DNA from: Burkholderia contaminans | GTDB taxonomy: Bacteria > Pseudomonadota > Gammaproteobacteria > Burkholderiales > Burkholderiaceae | Assembly (NCBI RefSeq): GCF_029633825.1 | Contig: NZ_CP090640.1 | Location: 2,852,001 to 2,916,000, forward strand | DNA length: 64,000 nucleotides | Direction: 5' to 3' | In this document: positions 45,390 to 53,611 of the stretch, one piece after another | How the letters are laid out: each line of letters begins with the position of its first letter | Numbering within the stretch: position 1 is the stretch's first letter | The notes under the pieces: model-generated | The model's database searches: none | The model's input: only the letters and a program-made list of their open reading frames with translations | Told to the model about the DNA's origin: nothing | Position numbers and translations under genes: made by a program

Positions 45390-46427
45390 ATGGGTCGCTT
45401 TGATGCTCGCCAGCGCGGTTACCGGATGCCCGCGGAATGGGAATCGATGGATGCCACGTGGCTCGGATGGCCGGTGCTCCACGATCGCGAGGATCTGTGG
45501 GGGAGCCACTACGCGCAGGTATGCCGTGAATTCGCGTTGGTCGCGCGGACGATCGCCCGCTACCAGCGCTGCGTGGTGGCCGCACACTACGGCCAGGCCG
45601 ATGCCGCGCGCGAGATGGTCGGTGCGAGCGTCGACGTGCTGCCGGTCGCGGCCGAGGACAACTGGCTGCGCGACTGCGGGCCGATCTTCCTCGTGAGCGA
45701 ACAGCGCGGGCTGGGCGCGGCCGTGTTCCGCTTCAACTGCTGGGGTGAGAAGTACCAGCCGTACGACGGCTGCCAGCAGGCCGGGCAGGACATCGCACGC
45801 GCGGCCGGCGCGGAGATCTTCAACTCGCACATGGTGCTGGAGGGCGGCGCGTTCTATGTCGACGGGCAGGGCACGCTGATCACCACCGAGAGCTGCCTGC
45901 TGCATCCGAATCGCAATCCGCACCTGAGCCGCGCGGAGATCGAGGCGGAGCTGCGCCGCATGCTGGGCGTCGAGAAGATCATCTGGCTGCCGGGCAATCC
46001 CGACGAAGTGGAGACGAACGGGCACGTGGACGGCATCGCGTCGTTCATCGCACCGGGCCGGATGCTATGCCAGACCGCGCTGCCGGAGCAGGGCGACTAT
46101 TTTCACGTGATGCGGGAAAACCGCCGCGCGCTGGAGCTTGCGACCGATGCGGCGGGGCGCCGTTTCGAGCTGCTCGACCTGCCGTCGCCGATCGTCACCG
46201 AACGCTTCGGCTCCGAGCGCTACTGCGATTGCTATGCGAACTACATCCTGGTGAACGGCGCGGTGATCGTGTCCGCGTTCGGCGTCGAGCAGGATCAGGC
46301 GGCGCGCGAGGTATTCGGTCGCGCGTTCCCCGGGCGTAACGTGGAGATGCTGCCGATCCCGACGCTGTCGATCGGCGGCGGCAGCATCCACTGCTCGACG
46401 CAGCAGCAGCCGTCCGTCGCGAACTGA
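45390..46427 (+). CDS. aguA: Agmatine deiminase (cytosolic)
   Basis: 345 residues, no signal peptide. Guanidino-group-modifying fold with catalytic Asp95 (NWLRDCGP), Glu151 (VLEGGAFYVDG), His212/Asp214 (NGHVDG) and nucleophile Cys335 (GGGSIHCSTQQQP). Converts agmatine to N-carbamoylputrescine and ammonia. Followed after 46 bp by the gene for the next enzyme (AguB), giving the route agmatine to putrescine. Length and motifs match AguA closely. Confidence 0.95.
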   Translation: MGRFDARQRGYRMPAEWESMDATWLGWPVLHDREDLWGSHYAQVCREFALVARTIARYQRCVVAAHYGQADAAREMVGASVDVLPVAAEDNWLRDCGPIFLVSEQRGLGAAVFRFNCWGEKYQPYDGCQQAGQDIARAAGAEIFNSHMVLEGGAFYVDGQGTLITTESCLLHPNRNPHLSRAEIEAELRRMLGVEKIIWLPGNPDEVETNGHVDGIASFIAPGRMLCQTALPEQGDYFHVMRENRRALELATDAAGRRFELLDLPSPIVTERFGSERYCDCYANYILVNGAVIVSAFGVEQDQAAREVFGRAFPGRNVEMLPIPTLSIGGGSIHCSTQQQPSVAN

Positions 46428-46473
46428 GCGACGTTTCGTCAGCGGTTTACGGTTCGACCGAGGAGCAATCGCA

Positions 46474-47388
46474 ATGCCGTCCAAACACATCACCGTCGCC
46501 GCCGTCCAGATGGCGTCGGGCAGCTGGAATCTCGAAGACAACATGGCCACCGCGGAGCGCCTGATCCGCGCGGCCGCCGCACAGGGTGCGAATCTCGTGC
46601 TGTGCCCGGAGCTGTTCGCGATGCCGTACTTCTGCCTCGACCAGAACGTGCGTCATCTCGAACTCGCGCAGCCGTTCGAAGGCAACGCGCAGATCGCCCG
46701 TTTCGCGGCGCTGGCCGGCGAACTCGGGATCGTGCTGCCGATCGGTTTCTTCGAGCGTGCGGGCAATGCCGCGTACAACTCGATCGCCGTGGCCGACGCG
46801 GACGGGCGCGTGCTCGGCGTCTATCGCAAGACTCATATCCCGGACGGGCCGGGTTATACGGAGAAGTTCTATTTCACGCCGGGCGACACCGGCTTCAAGG
46901 TGTGGGACACGCGTTTCGGCCGGATCGGCATCGGCATCTGCTGGGACCAGTGGTACCCGGAGACGGCGCGCAGCCTCGCGCTGATGGGCGCGGAGATCCT
47001 GTGCTTTCCGACCATCATCGGCTCGGAGCCGTTCAGCAGTGCGTTCGATTCGTCCGGCCACTGGCAGCGCACGATGCAGGGCCACGCGGCCGCCAACATG
47101 GTGCCGGTGGTGGCGGCGAACCGGATCGGCCGGGAAGTCGGCATCGGCAATGGCGATCCGGAGCAGCAGGGGCTCACCGGCGTGTTCTACGGGTCGAGTT
47201 TCATCGCGGATCACACCGGCGAGAAGCGGGCCGAGGCGAACCGCACCGATGAAGCCGTGCTCGTGCACACGTTCGATCTAGACGCGATCCGTGCCAACCG
47301 GCAGTCGTGGGGCTTTTTCCGCGATCGCCGCCCGGAGATGTACCGCACGTTGCTGACCAGCGACGGCGTGTCGTCGTGTTATCGGTGA
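46474..47388 (+). CDS. aguB: N-carbamoylputrescine amidase
   Basis: 304 residues of the nitrilase superfamily with triad Glu46 (LCPELFAMPYFC), Lys119 (YRKTHIPDGPGY) and Cys156 (GICWDQWYPE). The PYFC, YTEKFYF and AANRIG segments are typical of AguB. Hydrolyses N-carbamoylputrescine to putrescine, CO2 and ammonia. ATG follows GGAGCAATCGC. Operon with aguA and the binding protein (10-bp gap to the next gene). Confidence 0.95.
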   Translation: MPSKHITVAAVQMASGSWNLEDNMATAERLIRAAAAQGANLVLCPELFAMPYFCLDQNVRHLELAQPFEGNAQIARFAALAGELGIVLPIGFFERAGNAAYNSIAVADADGRVLGVYRKTHIPDGPGYTEKFYFTPGDTGFKVWDTRFGRIGIGICWDQWYPETARSLALMGAEILCFPTIIGSEPFSSAFDSSGHWQRTMQGHAAANMVPVVAANRIGREVGIGNGDPEQQGLTGVFYGSSFIADHTGEKRAEANRTDEAVLVHTFDLDAIRANRQSWGFFRDRRPEMYRTLLTSDGVSSCYR

Positions 47389-47398
47389 GGGAAGCGCG

Positions 47399-48511
47399 AT
47401 GAAACGGAAAGGAGGGTTGCGCTTCGCGGTGCCGGGCCTCGCACTGTGCGTGCTGGCCGGCACGGCTCGCGCCGACGAAGAGAAGGTGCTGAACCTGTAC
47501 AACTGGAGCAATTACTTCGCGCCGGATACGTTGGCCGGCTTCGAGAAGGAAACCGGCATCAAGGTGCGCTACGACGCGTACGACAGCGACGAGACGCTGC
47601 AGTCGAAGCTGCTGACCGGCAACAGCGGCTACGACCTCGTGTGGCCGACCAACGACTTCATGGCCAAGCAGATCCAGGCCGGCGTGTTTCGCAAGCTCGA
47701 CAGGAACCGGCTGCCGAACCTGAAGTATCTCGATCCGTCGCTGCTGAAGCAGATGGCGCAATCCGATCCGGGCAACCAGTACGGCGTGCCGTACATGTGG
47801 GGCACCGTGGGCGTCGGCTACGACCGCGCCAGGGTGCGCGCGATCCTCGGCAAGGACATGCCGGCCGACAGCCTCGACCTGCTGTTCAAGCCGGAGATCG
47901 CGGCGCGCGTCTCCGCGAAGTGCGGGCTGGGGCTGCAGGATTCCGCGAGCACCGTACTGCCGCTGGCGTTGCGCTACATCGGCCACGATCCGATGCATCC
48001 GTCCGCGCAGGACTATGCGGCCGCGCAGGCGATGCTGATGAAGATCCGGCCGTTCATCCGCGAGTTCGTCAATTCGTCCGATGCCAACGAGCTGATCGAC
48101 GGCGAGCTGTGCGTGACGGTCGGCTTCTCCGGCGCGATCAGCCTGGCCGCGCAGAAGGCGAAGGCGCGCGATCCGAAACGCGACGTCGTGTACGACATTC
48201 CGCGGATCGGGACCTTGATGTGGTTCGACGCGATGGTCATTCCGGCCTCCGCGAAGCATCCGGACAACGCGCATGCATTCATCAACTACATCCTGCGCCC
48301 GGACGTGATCGCGAAGATCTCGAATTCGACGCGCTATGCGAATGCGAACCAGGGCGCGCTGAAGCTGATGGACCCGGCGCTGGTACGCAATCCGGGCATT
48401 TATCCGGACGAGGCGACGCGGCGTACGCTGTTCACGCCGATCGCCGAATCGCCGGCGGCGATGCGCCTGGAAGGCCGGACCTGGCTCGGCTTCAAGACGG
48501 CGCGGCCGTGA
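47399..48511 (+). CDS. Polyamine-binding periplasmic protein (PotF/SpuD-like)
   Basis: 370 residues. Signal peptide MKRKGGLRFAVPGLALCVLAGTARA, then EEKVLNLYNWSNYFAPDTLAGFEKETGIKVRYDAYDSDETL, the conserved start of PotF/SpuD/SpuE. VPYMWGTVGVGYD and LMWFDAMVIPASAKHPDNAHAFINYIL confirm the family. It binds putrescine, spermidine or agmatine. No permease or ATPase gene is adjacent, so it must share another transporter or act as a scavenger or sensor. It lies between aguB and the exported deiminases. Confidence 0.93.
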   Translation: MKRKGGLRFAVPGLALCVLAGTARADEEKVLNLYNWSNYFAPDTLAGFEKETGIKVRYDAYDSDETLQSKLLTGNSGYDLVWPTNDFMAKQIQAGVFRKLDRNRLPNLKYLDPSLLKQMAQSDPGNQYGVPYMWGTVGVGYDRARVRAILGKDMPADSLDLLFKPEIAARVSAKCGLGLQDSASTVLPLALRYIGHDPMHPSAQDYAAAQAMLMKIRPFIREFVNSSDANELIDGELCVTVGFSGAISLAAQKAKARDPKRDVVYDIPRIGTLMWFDAMVIPASAKHPDNAHAFINYILRPDVIAKISNSTRYANANQGALKLMDPALVRNPGIYPDEATRRTLFTPIAESPAAMRLEGRTWLGFKTARP

Positions 48512-48587
48512 CCGCGCATCACGAAGTCACCGAACGATTGAAACCACCGAAGCAAACGAAGCAACCGGCGAGCGAAAGAGGAATGCC

Positions 48588-49700
48588 ATGACAACGAGAC
48601 GTCAACTGTTGAAACGCGGCCTGTCCGTATCGGGGGCGGCGCTGGCCGCCGGCGCGCTGGGCGGGTTGCTCGGCCGCGCCGCGCACGCGCAGCAGGGCGC
48701 AACCTGGCACATGCCGGACGAGGGGGCGCCGCATACGGCGACCTGGATGGCGTTCGGCCCGAGCGAGGACATCTGGGGCGCGCGGCTGTTGCCCGTCGCG
48801 CGCGCGAACCTGGCCGCGATCGCGAAGGCGATCGCCGCGCACGAGCCGCTCAAGATGCTGGTGCGCGAGCAGGACTATGCGATCGCGTCGCGGCTGTGCG
48901 GTTCATCGGTCGAGCTCGTCCAGCGCCCGGTCGACGATCTGTGGATGCGCGACACGGGGCCCGTGTTCGTGAAGAACCCGTCGGGCCAGCTCGGCGGCGT
49001 GAGCTTCAATTTCAACGGCTGGGGCAACAAGCAGGAGCACGACCAGGACGCGGAAGTCGCGCCGTTCGTGGCGGAGCGCGCCGGGGTGCGGCTGGTCGAC
49101 ACGCGGCTGGTGCTCGAAGGCGGCGGCATCGAGGTGGACGGCGAGGGCACGGCGATCATCACCCGCAGCTGCGTGCTCAATCCGAACCGCAATCCGGGTG
49201 TTAGCCAGGCCCAGTGCGAGGTGGAGTTGAGCCGGTTGCTGGGGCTGAAGAAGATCATCTGGCTGCCGGGCATCGCGGGCAAGGACATCACCGACGGGCA
49301 TACCGATTTCTATGCGCGCTTCACGAGCCCGGGCGTCGTGGTGGCCGGGCTCGATACCGATCCGTCGTCGTACGATCACGCGGTGACGCGGCAGCATCTG
49401 GAGATCCTGCGGAAATCCACCGATGCGAAGGGCCGCCCGTTGAAGGTCGTCGTGCTGCCGGGCCCGAAGTCCGTCCGGCATCAATACGAGAACGACGAAT
49501 TCGCGGCCGGCTATATCAACTTCTACGTGTGCAATCGTGCGGTGATCGCACCGCAATTCGGCGACAGCCGCGCCGACCGCAATACGCGCGACACGCTCGT
49601 CGACCTGTTTCCGGGGCGCGAGATCATCCAGCTGAACATCGACGGCATCGCCGCGGGCGGCGGCGGAATCCACTGCACCACGCAACAGCAGCCGGCCTGA
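48588..49700 (+). CDS. Exported agmatine deiminase-family protein (Tat signal)
   Basis: 370 residues. The N-terminus TTRRQLLKRGLSVSGAALAAG is a twin-arginine signal (RR at 4-5), cut near AAHAQ. The deiminase core keeps Asp122 (LWMRDTGP), Glu177 (LEGGGIEVDG), His238/Asp240 (DGHTDF) and Cys363 (GGGIHCTTQQQP), so it should be active. The periplasm is an unusual place for agmatine deiminase; export folded by Tat is inferred. Second deiminase paralogue of the island. Confidence 0.9.
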   Translation: MTTRRQLLKRGLSVSGAALAAGALGGLLGRAAHAQQGATWHMPDEGAPHTATWMAFGPSEDIWGARLLPVARANLAAIAKAIAAHEPLKMLVREQDYAIASRLCGSSVELVQRPVDDLWMRDTGPVFVKNPSGQLGGVSFNFNGWGNKQEHDQDAEVAPFVAERAGVRLVDTRLVLEGGGIEVDGEGTAIITRSCVLNPNRNPGVSQAQCEVELSRLLGLKKIIWLPGIAGKDITDGHTDFYARFTSPGVVVAGLDTDPSSYDHAVTRQHLEILRKSTDAKGRPLKVVVLPGPKSVRHQYENDEFAAGYINFYVCNRAVIAPQFGDSRADRNTRDTLVDLFPGREIIQLNIDGIAAGGGGIHCTTQQQPA

Positions 49701-49850
49701 GTACTGCCGCAGGCCGGCGCGCGACCGCCGCCCGGGTGACCGTAGCAGGCCCCCTTTCGTTCCGGACTACTGAAAACAAAGCGGACTCCGTCTTGCAAGA
49801 CGGAAGCCGGCGTGCACGCGTGCGCGCCGACCGCGCAATGGAGTTGAATC

Positions 49851-51374
49851 ATGATGAAACGACGTACCCGCGCGAGCACAGGCAAGCGTATGCGGCCCAC
49901 ACCGGATAACGGCCGGCGCGGCTTCATTCGATATTCGACCGCCGTTCTCGGTTTGCCGCTGCTGGGCAGCCTGACGGCTTGCGGCGGCGGCGATGGTGCC
50001 GCCGACGCGGCTTCCACGTCGCCAGGCACGACATCTGGCACGACGCCGTCGACGCGGCAGGTCAAGTACCGGCTGCCGGCCGAAGATGCGCCGCATGCGT
50101 CGACCTACATGGCCTTCGCGTCCGGCGCGGAAGGCATCTGGATGCCCGTCACGCCGCAAAGCACGGATGCCGGAATCGACCGCGTGCGGGCCGACCTGAT
50201 GGACGTCGCGAAAGCGATCGGCGCAACCGAACCGGTCGACATGCTGGTGCTACCGGCCGATCTCGACGCGGCCCGCGCGCTGCTCGCGACCGCGAGCGTC
50301 GCGAACCCCGACCTGCACGCGCGCTATGCGGCACGCGCCGCGGGAGCCGGCGGGATCAACCTCGTGCCGCTCGCCGACGGCTTCGACGATTTCTGGGTGC
50401 GCGACACGGGATGCCTGTTCGTCAGGGATTCGACGAACGACAATGCGCTGAATGCGGTCGGCTTCAATTTCAACGGATGGGGCAACGCGAACACCGACGG
50501 TGCCGGCATGCGCCCCGGCGCGACGGTCCCGCCGGAAGTCGAGGCCGGGAGCAACCGGTCGAAGGCGGGCAAGTTCTTCCAGCCGTTCGGGCGCGACAAC
50601 GCGGTGGCGGGCTGGATGGCGCAGCGCAAGGGCGCGAGCCTGATCCGCAGTACGTTGACGCTCGAAGGCGGTGCGATCGAATTCGACGGCGACGCGACGG
50701 CGATCCTCACCGAGTCGTCGGTGCTGCACGTGAACCGGAATCCGCAACTGTTCGACATCCCGAACGGCGCGATCGCGAATGCGACGCTGCTGCCGACGGC
50801 GAAAGACACGGTGCTCGCCGAACTGCAGCGCACGCTCGGCGTGCGGAAGGTCATCTGGCTGCCGGGTACGGCGACCTATCCGCGCGGCAGCGGCGTAGGC
50901 GGTGCCGGCGGCGCGGCGACCCCGGCCGGCGAGACCGACATCACGAACGGGCACGTCGACTTCTACGCGCGCTTTCTCGCGCCCGGCGTGGTCGCATGCT
51001 GTTACGACGCGTCGAATTCGACCGGCGAACGCGCGTTGACGGACGCCAACCGGCAACGGCTAGCCGGCCAGACCGACGCGAACGGCCGACCGCTGCAGAT
51101 CGTCGAGCTGGTGCCGCCAGCCAATTTCGGCACGTCGGCCGGCACCAGCCTGAACGACCGGCAGATGACGAATTTCGCGGCCGGCTACATCAATTTCTAC
51201 ACGTGCAACGGTGCGATCGTCATGCCGAAGTTCAACGACGCGGCGGCCGACGCGGCCGCCGTCGCCGCCATCCGGCCGTATGCGGGAAGCCGGGCGATCG
51301 TACAGGTCGACATCCTCGGCATCGCGTCGGGCGGCGGCGGCATCCACTGCTCGACCCGCGAAGTGCCGGCGTGA
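49851..51374 (+). CDS. Exported agmatine deiminase-family lipoprotein
   Basis: 507 residues. The long N-terminus holds a twin arginine (NGRRGFIRYS, Arg22-23), a hydrophobic stretch and a lipobox LTAC (Cys44), indicating a Tat-exported lipoprotein, then a Gly/Ser/Thr linker. The deiminase core has Asp185 (FWVRDTGC), Glu272 (LEGGAIEFDG), His368/Asp370 (NGHVDF) and Cys500 (GGGIHCSTRE), all intact. Insertions of about 100 residues relative to AguA (for example around 215-255 and 340-365). ATG 49851 follows GGAG; ATG at residue 14 is possible. Confidence 0.88.
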   Translation: MMKRRTRASTGKRMRPTPDNGRRGFIRYSTAVLGLPLLGSLTACGGGDGAADAASTSPGTTSGTTPSTRQVKYRLPAEDAPHASTYMAFASGAEGIWMPVTPQSTDAGIDRVRADLMDVAKAIGATEPVDMLVLPADLDAARALLATASVANPDLHARYAARAAGAGGINLVPLADGFDDFWVRDTGCLFVRDSTNDNALNAVGFNFNGWGNANTDGAGMRPGATVPPEVEAGSNRSKAGKFFQPFGRDNAVAGWMAQRKGASLIRSTLTLEGGAIEFDGDATAILTESSVLHVNRNPQLFDIPNGAIANATLLPTAKDTVLAELQRTLGVRKVIWLPGTATYPRGSGVGGAGGAATPAGETDITNGHVDFYARFLAPGVVACCYDASNSTGERALTDANRQRLAGQTDANGRPLQIVELVPPANFGTSAGTSLNDRQMTNFAAGYINFYTCNGAIVMPKFNDAAADAAAVAAIRPYAGSRAIVQVDILGIASGGGGIHCSTREVPA

Positions 51375-51478
51375 GCGTGTCCCGTCATATCGATATTGAA
51401 ATCGATTCGTTGTCCGTGACGGGCGAATTCCTTAATCTGGGCCTGTAGTTCGTGTGACACCTCCTTGACTGGGATTCG

Positions 51479-51509
51479 CGCCCGCTGCTTGCAGCGGGCG
51501 TCTTTTTTT
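51479..51509 (+). terminator. Terminator of the agmatine island
   Basis: CGCCCGCTG pairs with CAGCGGGCG around CTTG (51479-51500), then TC and seven T to 51509. Confidence 0.9.
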
Positions 51510-52176
51510 GCGCGCTGCATTCGTGGCCGCCCGAAGCGGTGCGAAAGCCCGGGGCGCCGCTGCACCGGACGACCCGCACGGGACGCGTCCGTCATGGCGC
51601 GTATATCGATTCGATTGCGGAAAGGCCAGCCCGCGCAATCGCGAATCGATATGAACAAATCCGCCTGCCGACACGCGATAACCGGGGTAATTTGTTGGCC
51701 GGCGTGGGCGTGACTCCATGCGATTCGTACTAAATTCAATTCACTTCAAATAGGACGATTCTTAAAATCGAGATGAAGCGGTATTGATTGATCGTAAATC
51801 GCGAGATTGTTTCGGTTTTTGTCGCATCGGAAATCGCGGGCGTTCCCACGCCCGTTTCACACCACCATTCCATAGACTGCCTCTTTGACGCCCCTGTGGC
51901 GCGGGCCACCTGACAGGTCAGTCCGGGCCTCCGGCCGCATTCATTCGAATTCCGTGTTGCTTTGTAAATGGCTTGAGTATTTCATACTCGTACGATATCG
52001 ATAAATTAATTTAATTAATAGAATGGCGTCGGTCGTCAATTTTCGGATGGGATATTGGCCAGTCTTTCCGAGGCAGACGACCCCTTCGTATTGCGGGCAA
52101 TTGGTGAAACGATCGAATGCTCGCACTTCGAACGGTGCTGTTCCGAGAAAACATCCATTTTTAGAGGAATTCAACG
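51510..52176. other. AT-rich upstream region of the fimbrial operon
   Basis: About 670 bp without a supported gene. Base composition drops to strongly AT-rich from about 51710, with runs such as AAATTAATTTAATTAAT (52002-52018). Such patches before fimbrial operons commonly attract nucleoid proteins of the H-NS type, which is inference here. No invertible element with inverted repeats flanking a promoter was seen. Confidence 0.6.
51975..51989. promoter_or_regulatory. Inverted repeat upstream of the fimbrial operon
   Basis: GAGTAT-TTC-ATACTC, a perfect 6-bp dyad with 3-bp spacer in the AT-rich leader, 188 bp before the pilin gene. Candidate regulator site. Confidence 0.4.
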
Positions 52177-52761
52177 ATGAAGATGAATTTGCTTCGGGGT
52201 TGCGTCGCCGCGGGTATCGCAAGTGCGGCGTTCGTGCCGTCGGTATCCCACGCATTCGATGGGGAACTCGCGTTCTATGGCAGCATTTCCGACGTCACCT
52301 GCAACATCAACGGCGTAGCGCCGGGCGACGGCAACCGCAAGGAAGTGCAACTCGGCGACCGCATCGGCACCGACACGTTCCCCCAAGTCGGCGCGGTTTC
52401 GACCCCCGCCACGTTCAACCTGGTCATCGGCGGCAATACCGGTTGTACCGACGGCACGAAGGTGCTGGTCGAATTCGATCAGCGGTCGAACAACATCAAT
52501 CCGGTGACCGGCAACCTGAAACTCGTCGGCACCAAGCCTGCAGAAGGCATCGAAATCCAGATCAAAGATGCGGGTAACGGCAAGACCGGCAAGATCATGC
52601 TCGGCCAGGCGCAGAACTTGGCGGAGGCCCAGGTTGCAACCGTCGCAAGCAACACCGCCACGCTGACTTATGCGGCGCAGTACGTCTCGACTGCCGCGAA
52701 GAGTGCAATCAAGACAGGTTCGGGCAACTCGTTCATCCGATACGTGCTCGCCTACCACTGA
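52177..52761 (+). CDS. Chaperone-usher fimbrial major subunit (type 1-like pilin)
   Basis: 194 residues. Signal peptide MKMNLLRGCVAAGIASAAFVPSVSHA; mature pilin begins FDGELAFYGSISDVTCNING, with the Cys pair (SDVTC and GGNTGC) forming the pilin disulfide. It ends FIRYVLAYH with the penultimate Tyr that is common in pilins recognised by chaperones. AGAGGAATTCAACG precedes the ATG. First gene of the operon; assembles by donor-strand exchange at the usher. Confidence 0.93.
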   Translation: MKMNLLRGCVAAGIASAAFVPSVSHAFDGELAFYGSISDVTCNINGVAPGDGNRKEVQLGDRIGTDTFPQVGAVSTPATFNLVIGGNTGCTDGTKVLVEFDQRSNNINPVTGNLKLVGTKPAEGIEIQIKDAGNGKTGKIMLGQAQNLAEAQVATVASNTATLTYAAQYVSTAAKSAIKTGSGNSFIRYVLAYH

Positions 52762-52764
52762 TCG

Positions 52765-53544
52765 ATGCAACCGCTGCTCCACGTCATGAACTTGACCATT
52801 CGTTCCCTCCGTTTGCAAGCCGTGGCCGGAGTCGTGGCGTGGGCTGCCTGTGCCACGCTGGCACAGGCAGCGCTGCTGCTGGACGGTACGCGGGTGATTT
52901 TTCCCGAGCATGACCGCGATGTCACGGTCCGGATAAAAAACGCCGGTACCGAGCCGGTACTCGCGCAGAGCTGGATCGACGATGGCCGTGCCGACGTGCC
53001 GCCCGAACAGATGCGTACGCCGTTCGTGGTTGCACCGACATTGGCGCGCGTCGAAGCAGGGCGGAGCGCCGTGCTGCGCATCACGAACATGCAAGCACAA
53101 CTGCCCGCCGACCGCGAATCGGTGTTCTGGTTGAACGTGCTCGAGGTTCCCGCCGTACAGCAGGACACCGACAACCGGTTGCGCTTCGCGTTCCGGACGC
53201 GCATCAAGTTGTTCTACCGGCCAACGTCGCTCGCGAACGACGTCGATACCGCGGCGGACAAGCTGGTCTGGAAGGTATCGGCCGACGTGCCGCATACGGG
53301 CGGCCAACCGATATCGCTCGAGGTTGCCAATCCGACGCCGTACTACGTGTCGTTCGGCCTGGTCGAGGGCGACGTCGGCGGAAAATTCATCCCGGCAGGT
53401 GGCGGGATGGTCGCACCGTTCGGCTCGCAGCGCTTCCCGCTGCCTGGTGCCAGCGGACGTTCCCAGCGACCGACGGCCGTGCGGTACATCGCGATCGACG
53501 ACTACGGCGGCCGAAGCACCATCACAAAAAAATTGGCGGACTGA
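52765..53544 (+). CDS. Fimbrial periplasmic chaperone 1 (PapD/FimC family)
   Basis: 259 residues from ATG 52765 (3 bp after the pilin stop); an ATG at 52786 gives an equally good signal peptide (MNLTIRSLRLQAVAGVVAWAACATLAQA). Ig-like domain 1 has TRVIFPEHDRDVTVRIKNAG and the edge-strand donor VEAGRSAVLRITNM; KLFYRP is the conserved chaperone motif ending domain 1. It caps pilins in the periplasm. Confidence 0.93.
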   Translation: MQPLLHVMNLTIRSLRLQAVAGVVAWAACATLAQAALLLDGTRVIFPEHDRDVTVRIKNAGTEPVLAQSWIDDGRADVPPEQMRTPFVVAPTLARVEAGRSAVLRITNMQAQLPADRESVFWLNVLEVPAVQQDTDNRLRFAFRTRIKLFYRPTSLANDVDTAADKLVWKVSADVPHTGGQPISLEVANPTPYYVSFGLVEGDVGGKFIPAGGGMVAPFGSQRFPLPGASGRSQRPTAVRYIAIDDYGGRSTITKKLAD

Positions 53545-53611
53545 GCAACCGGTTCACGCCACACATCCAGAAGGCACAACACTGCACGCCGGTTCGTCAT
53601 AACGATTCGGC

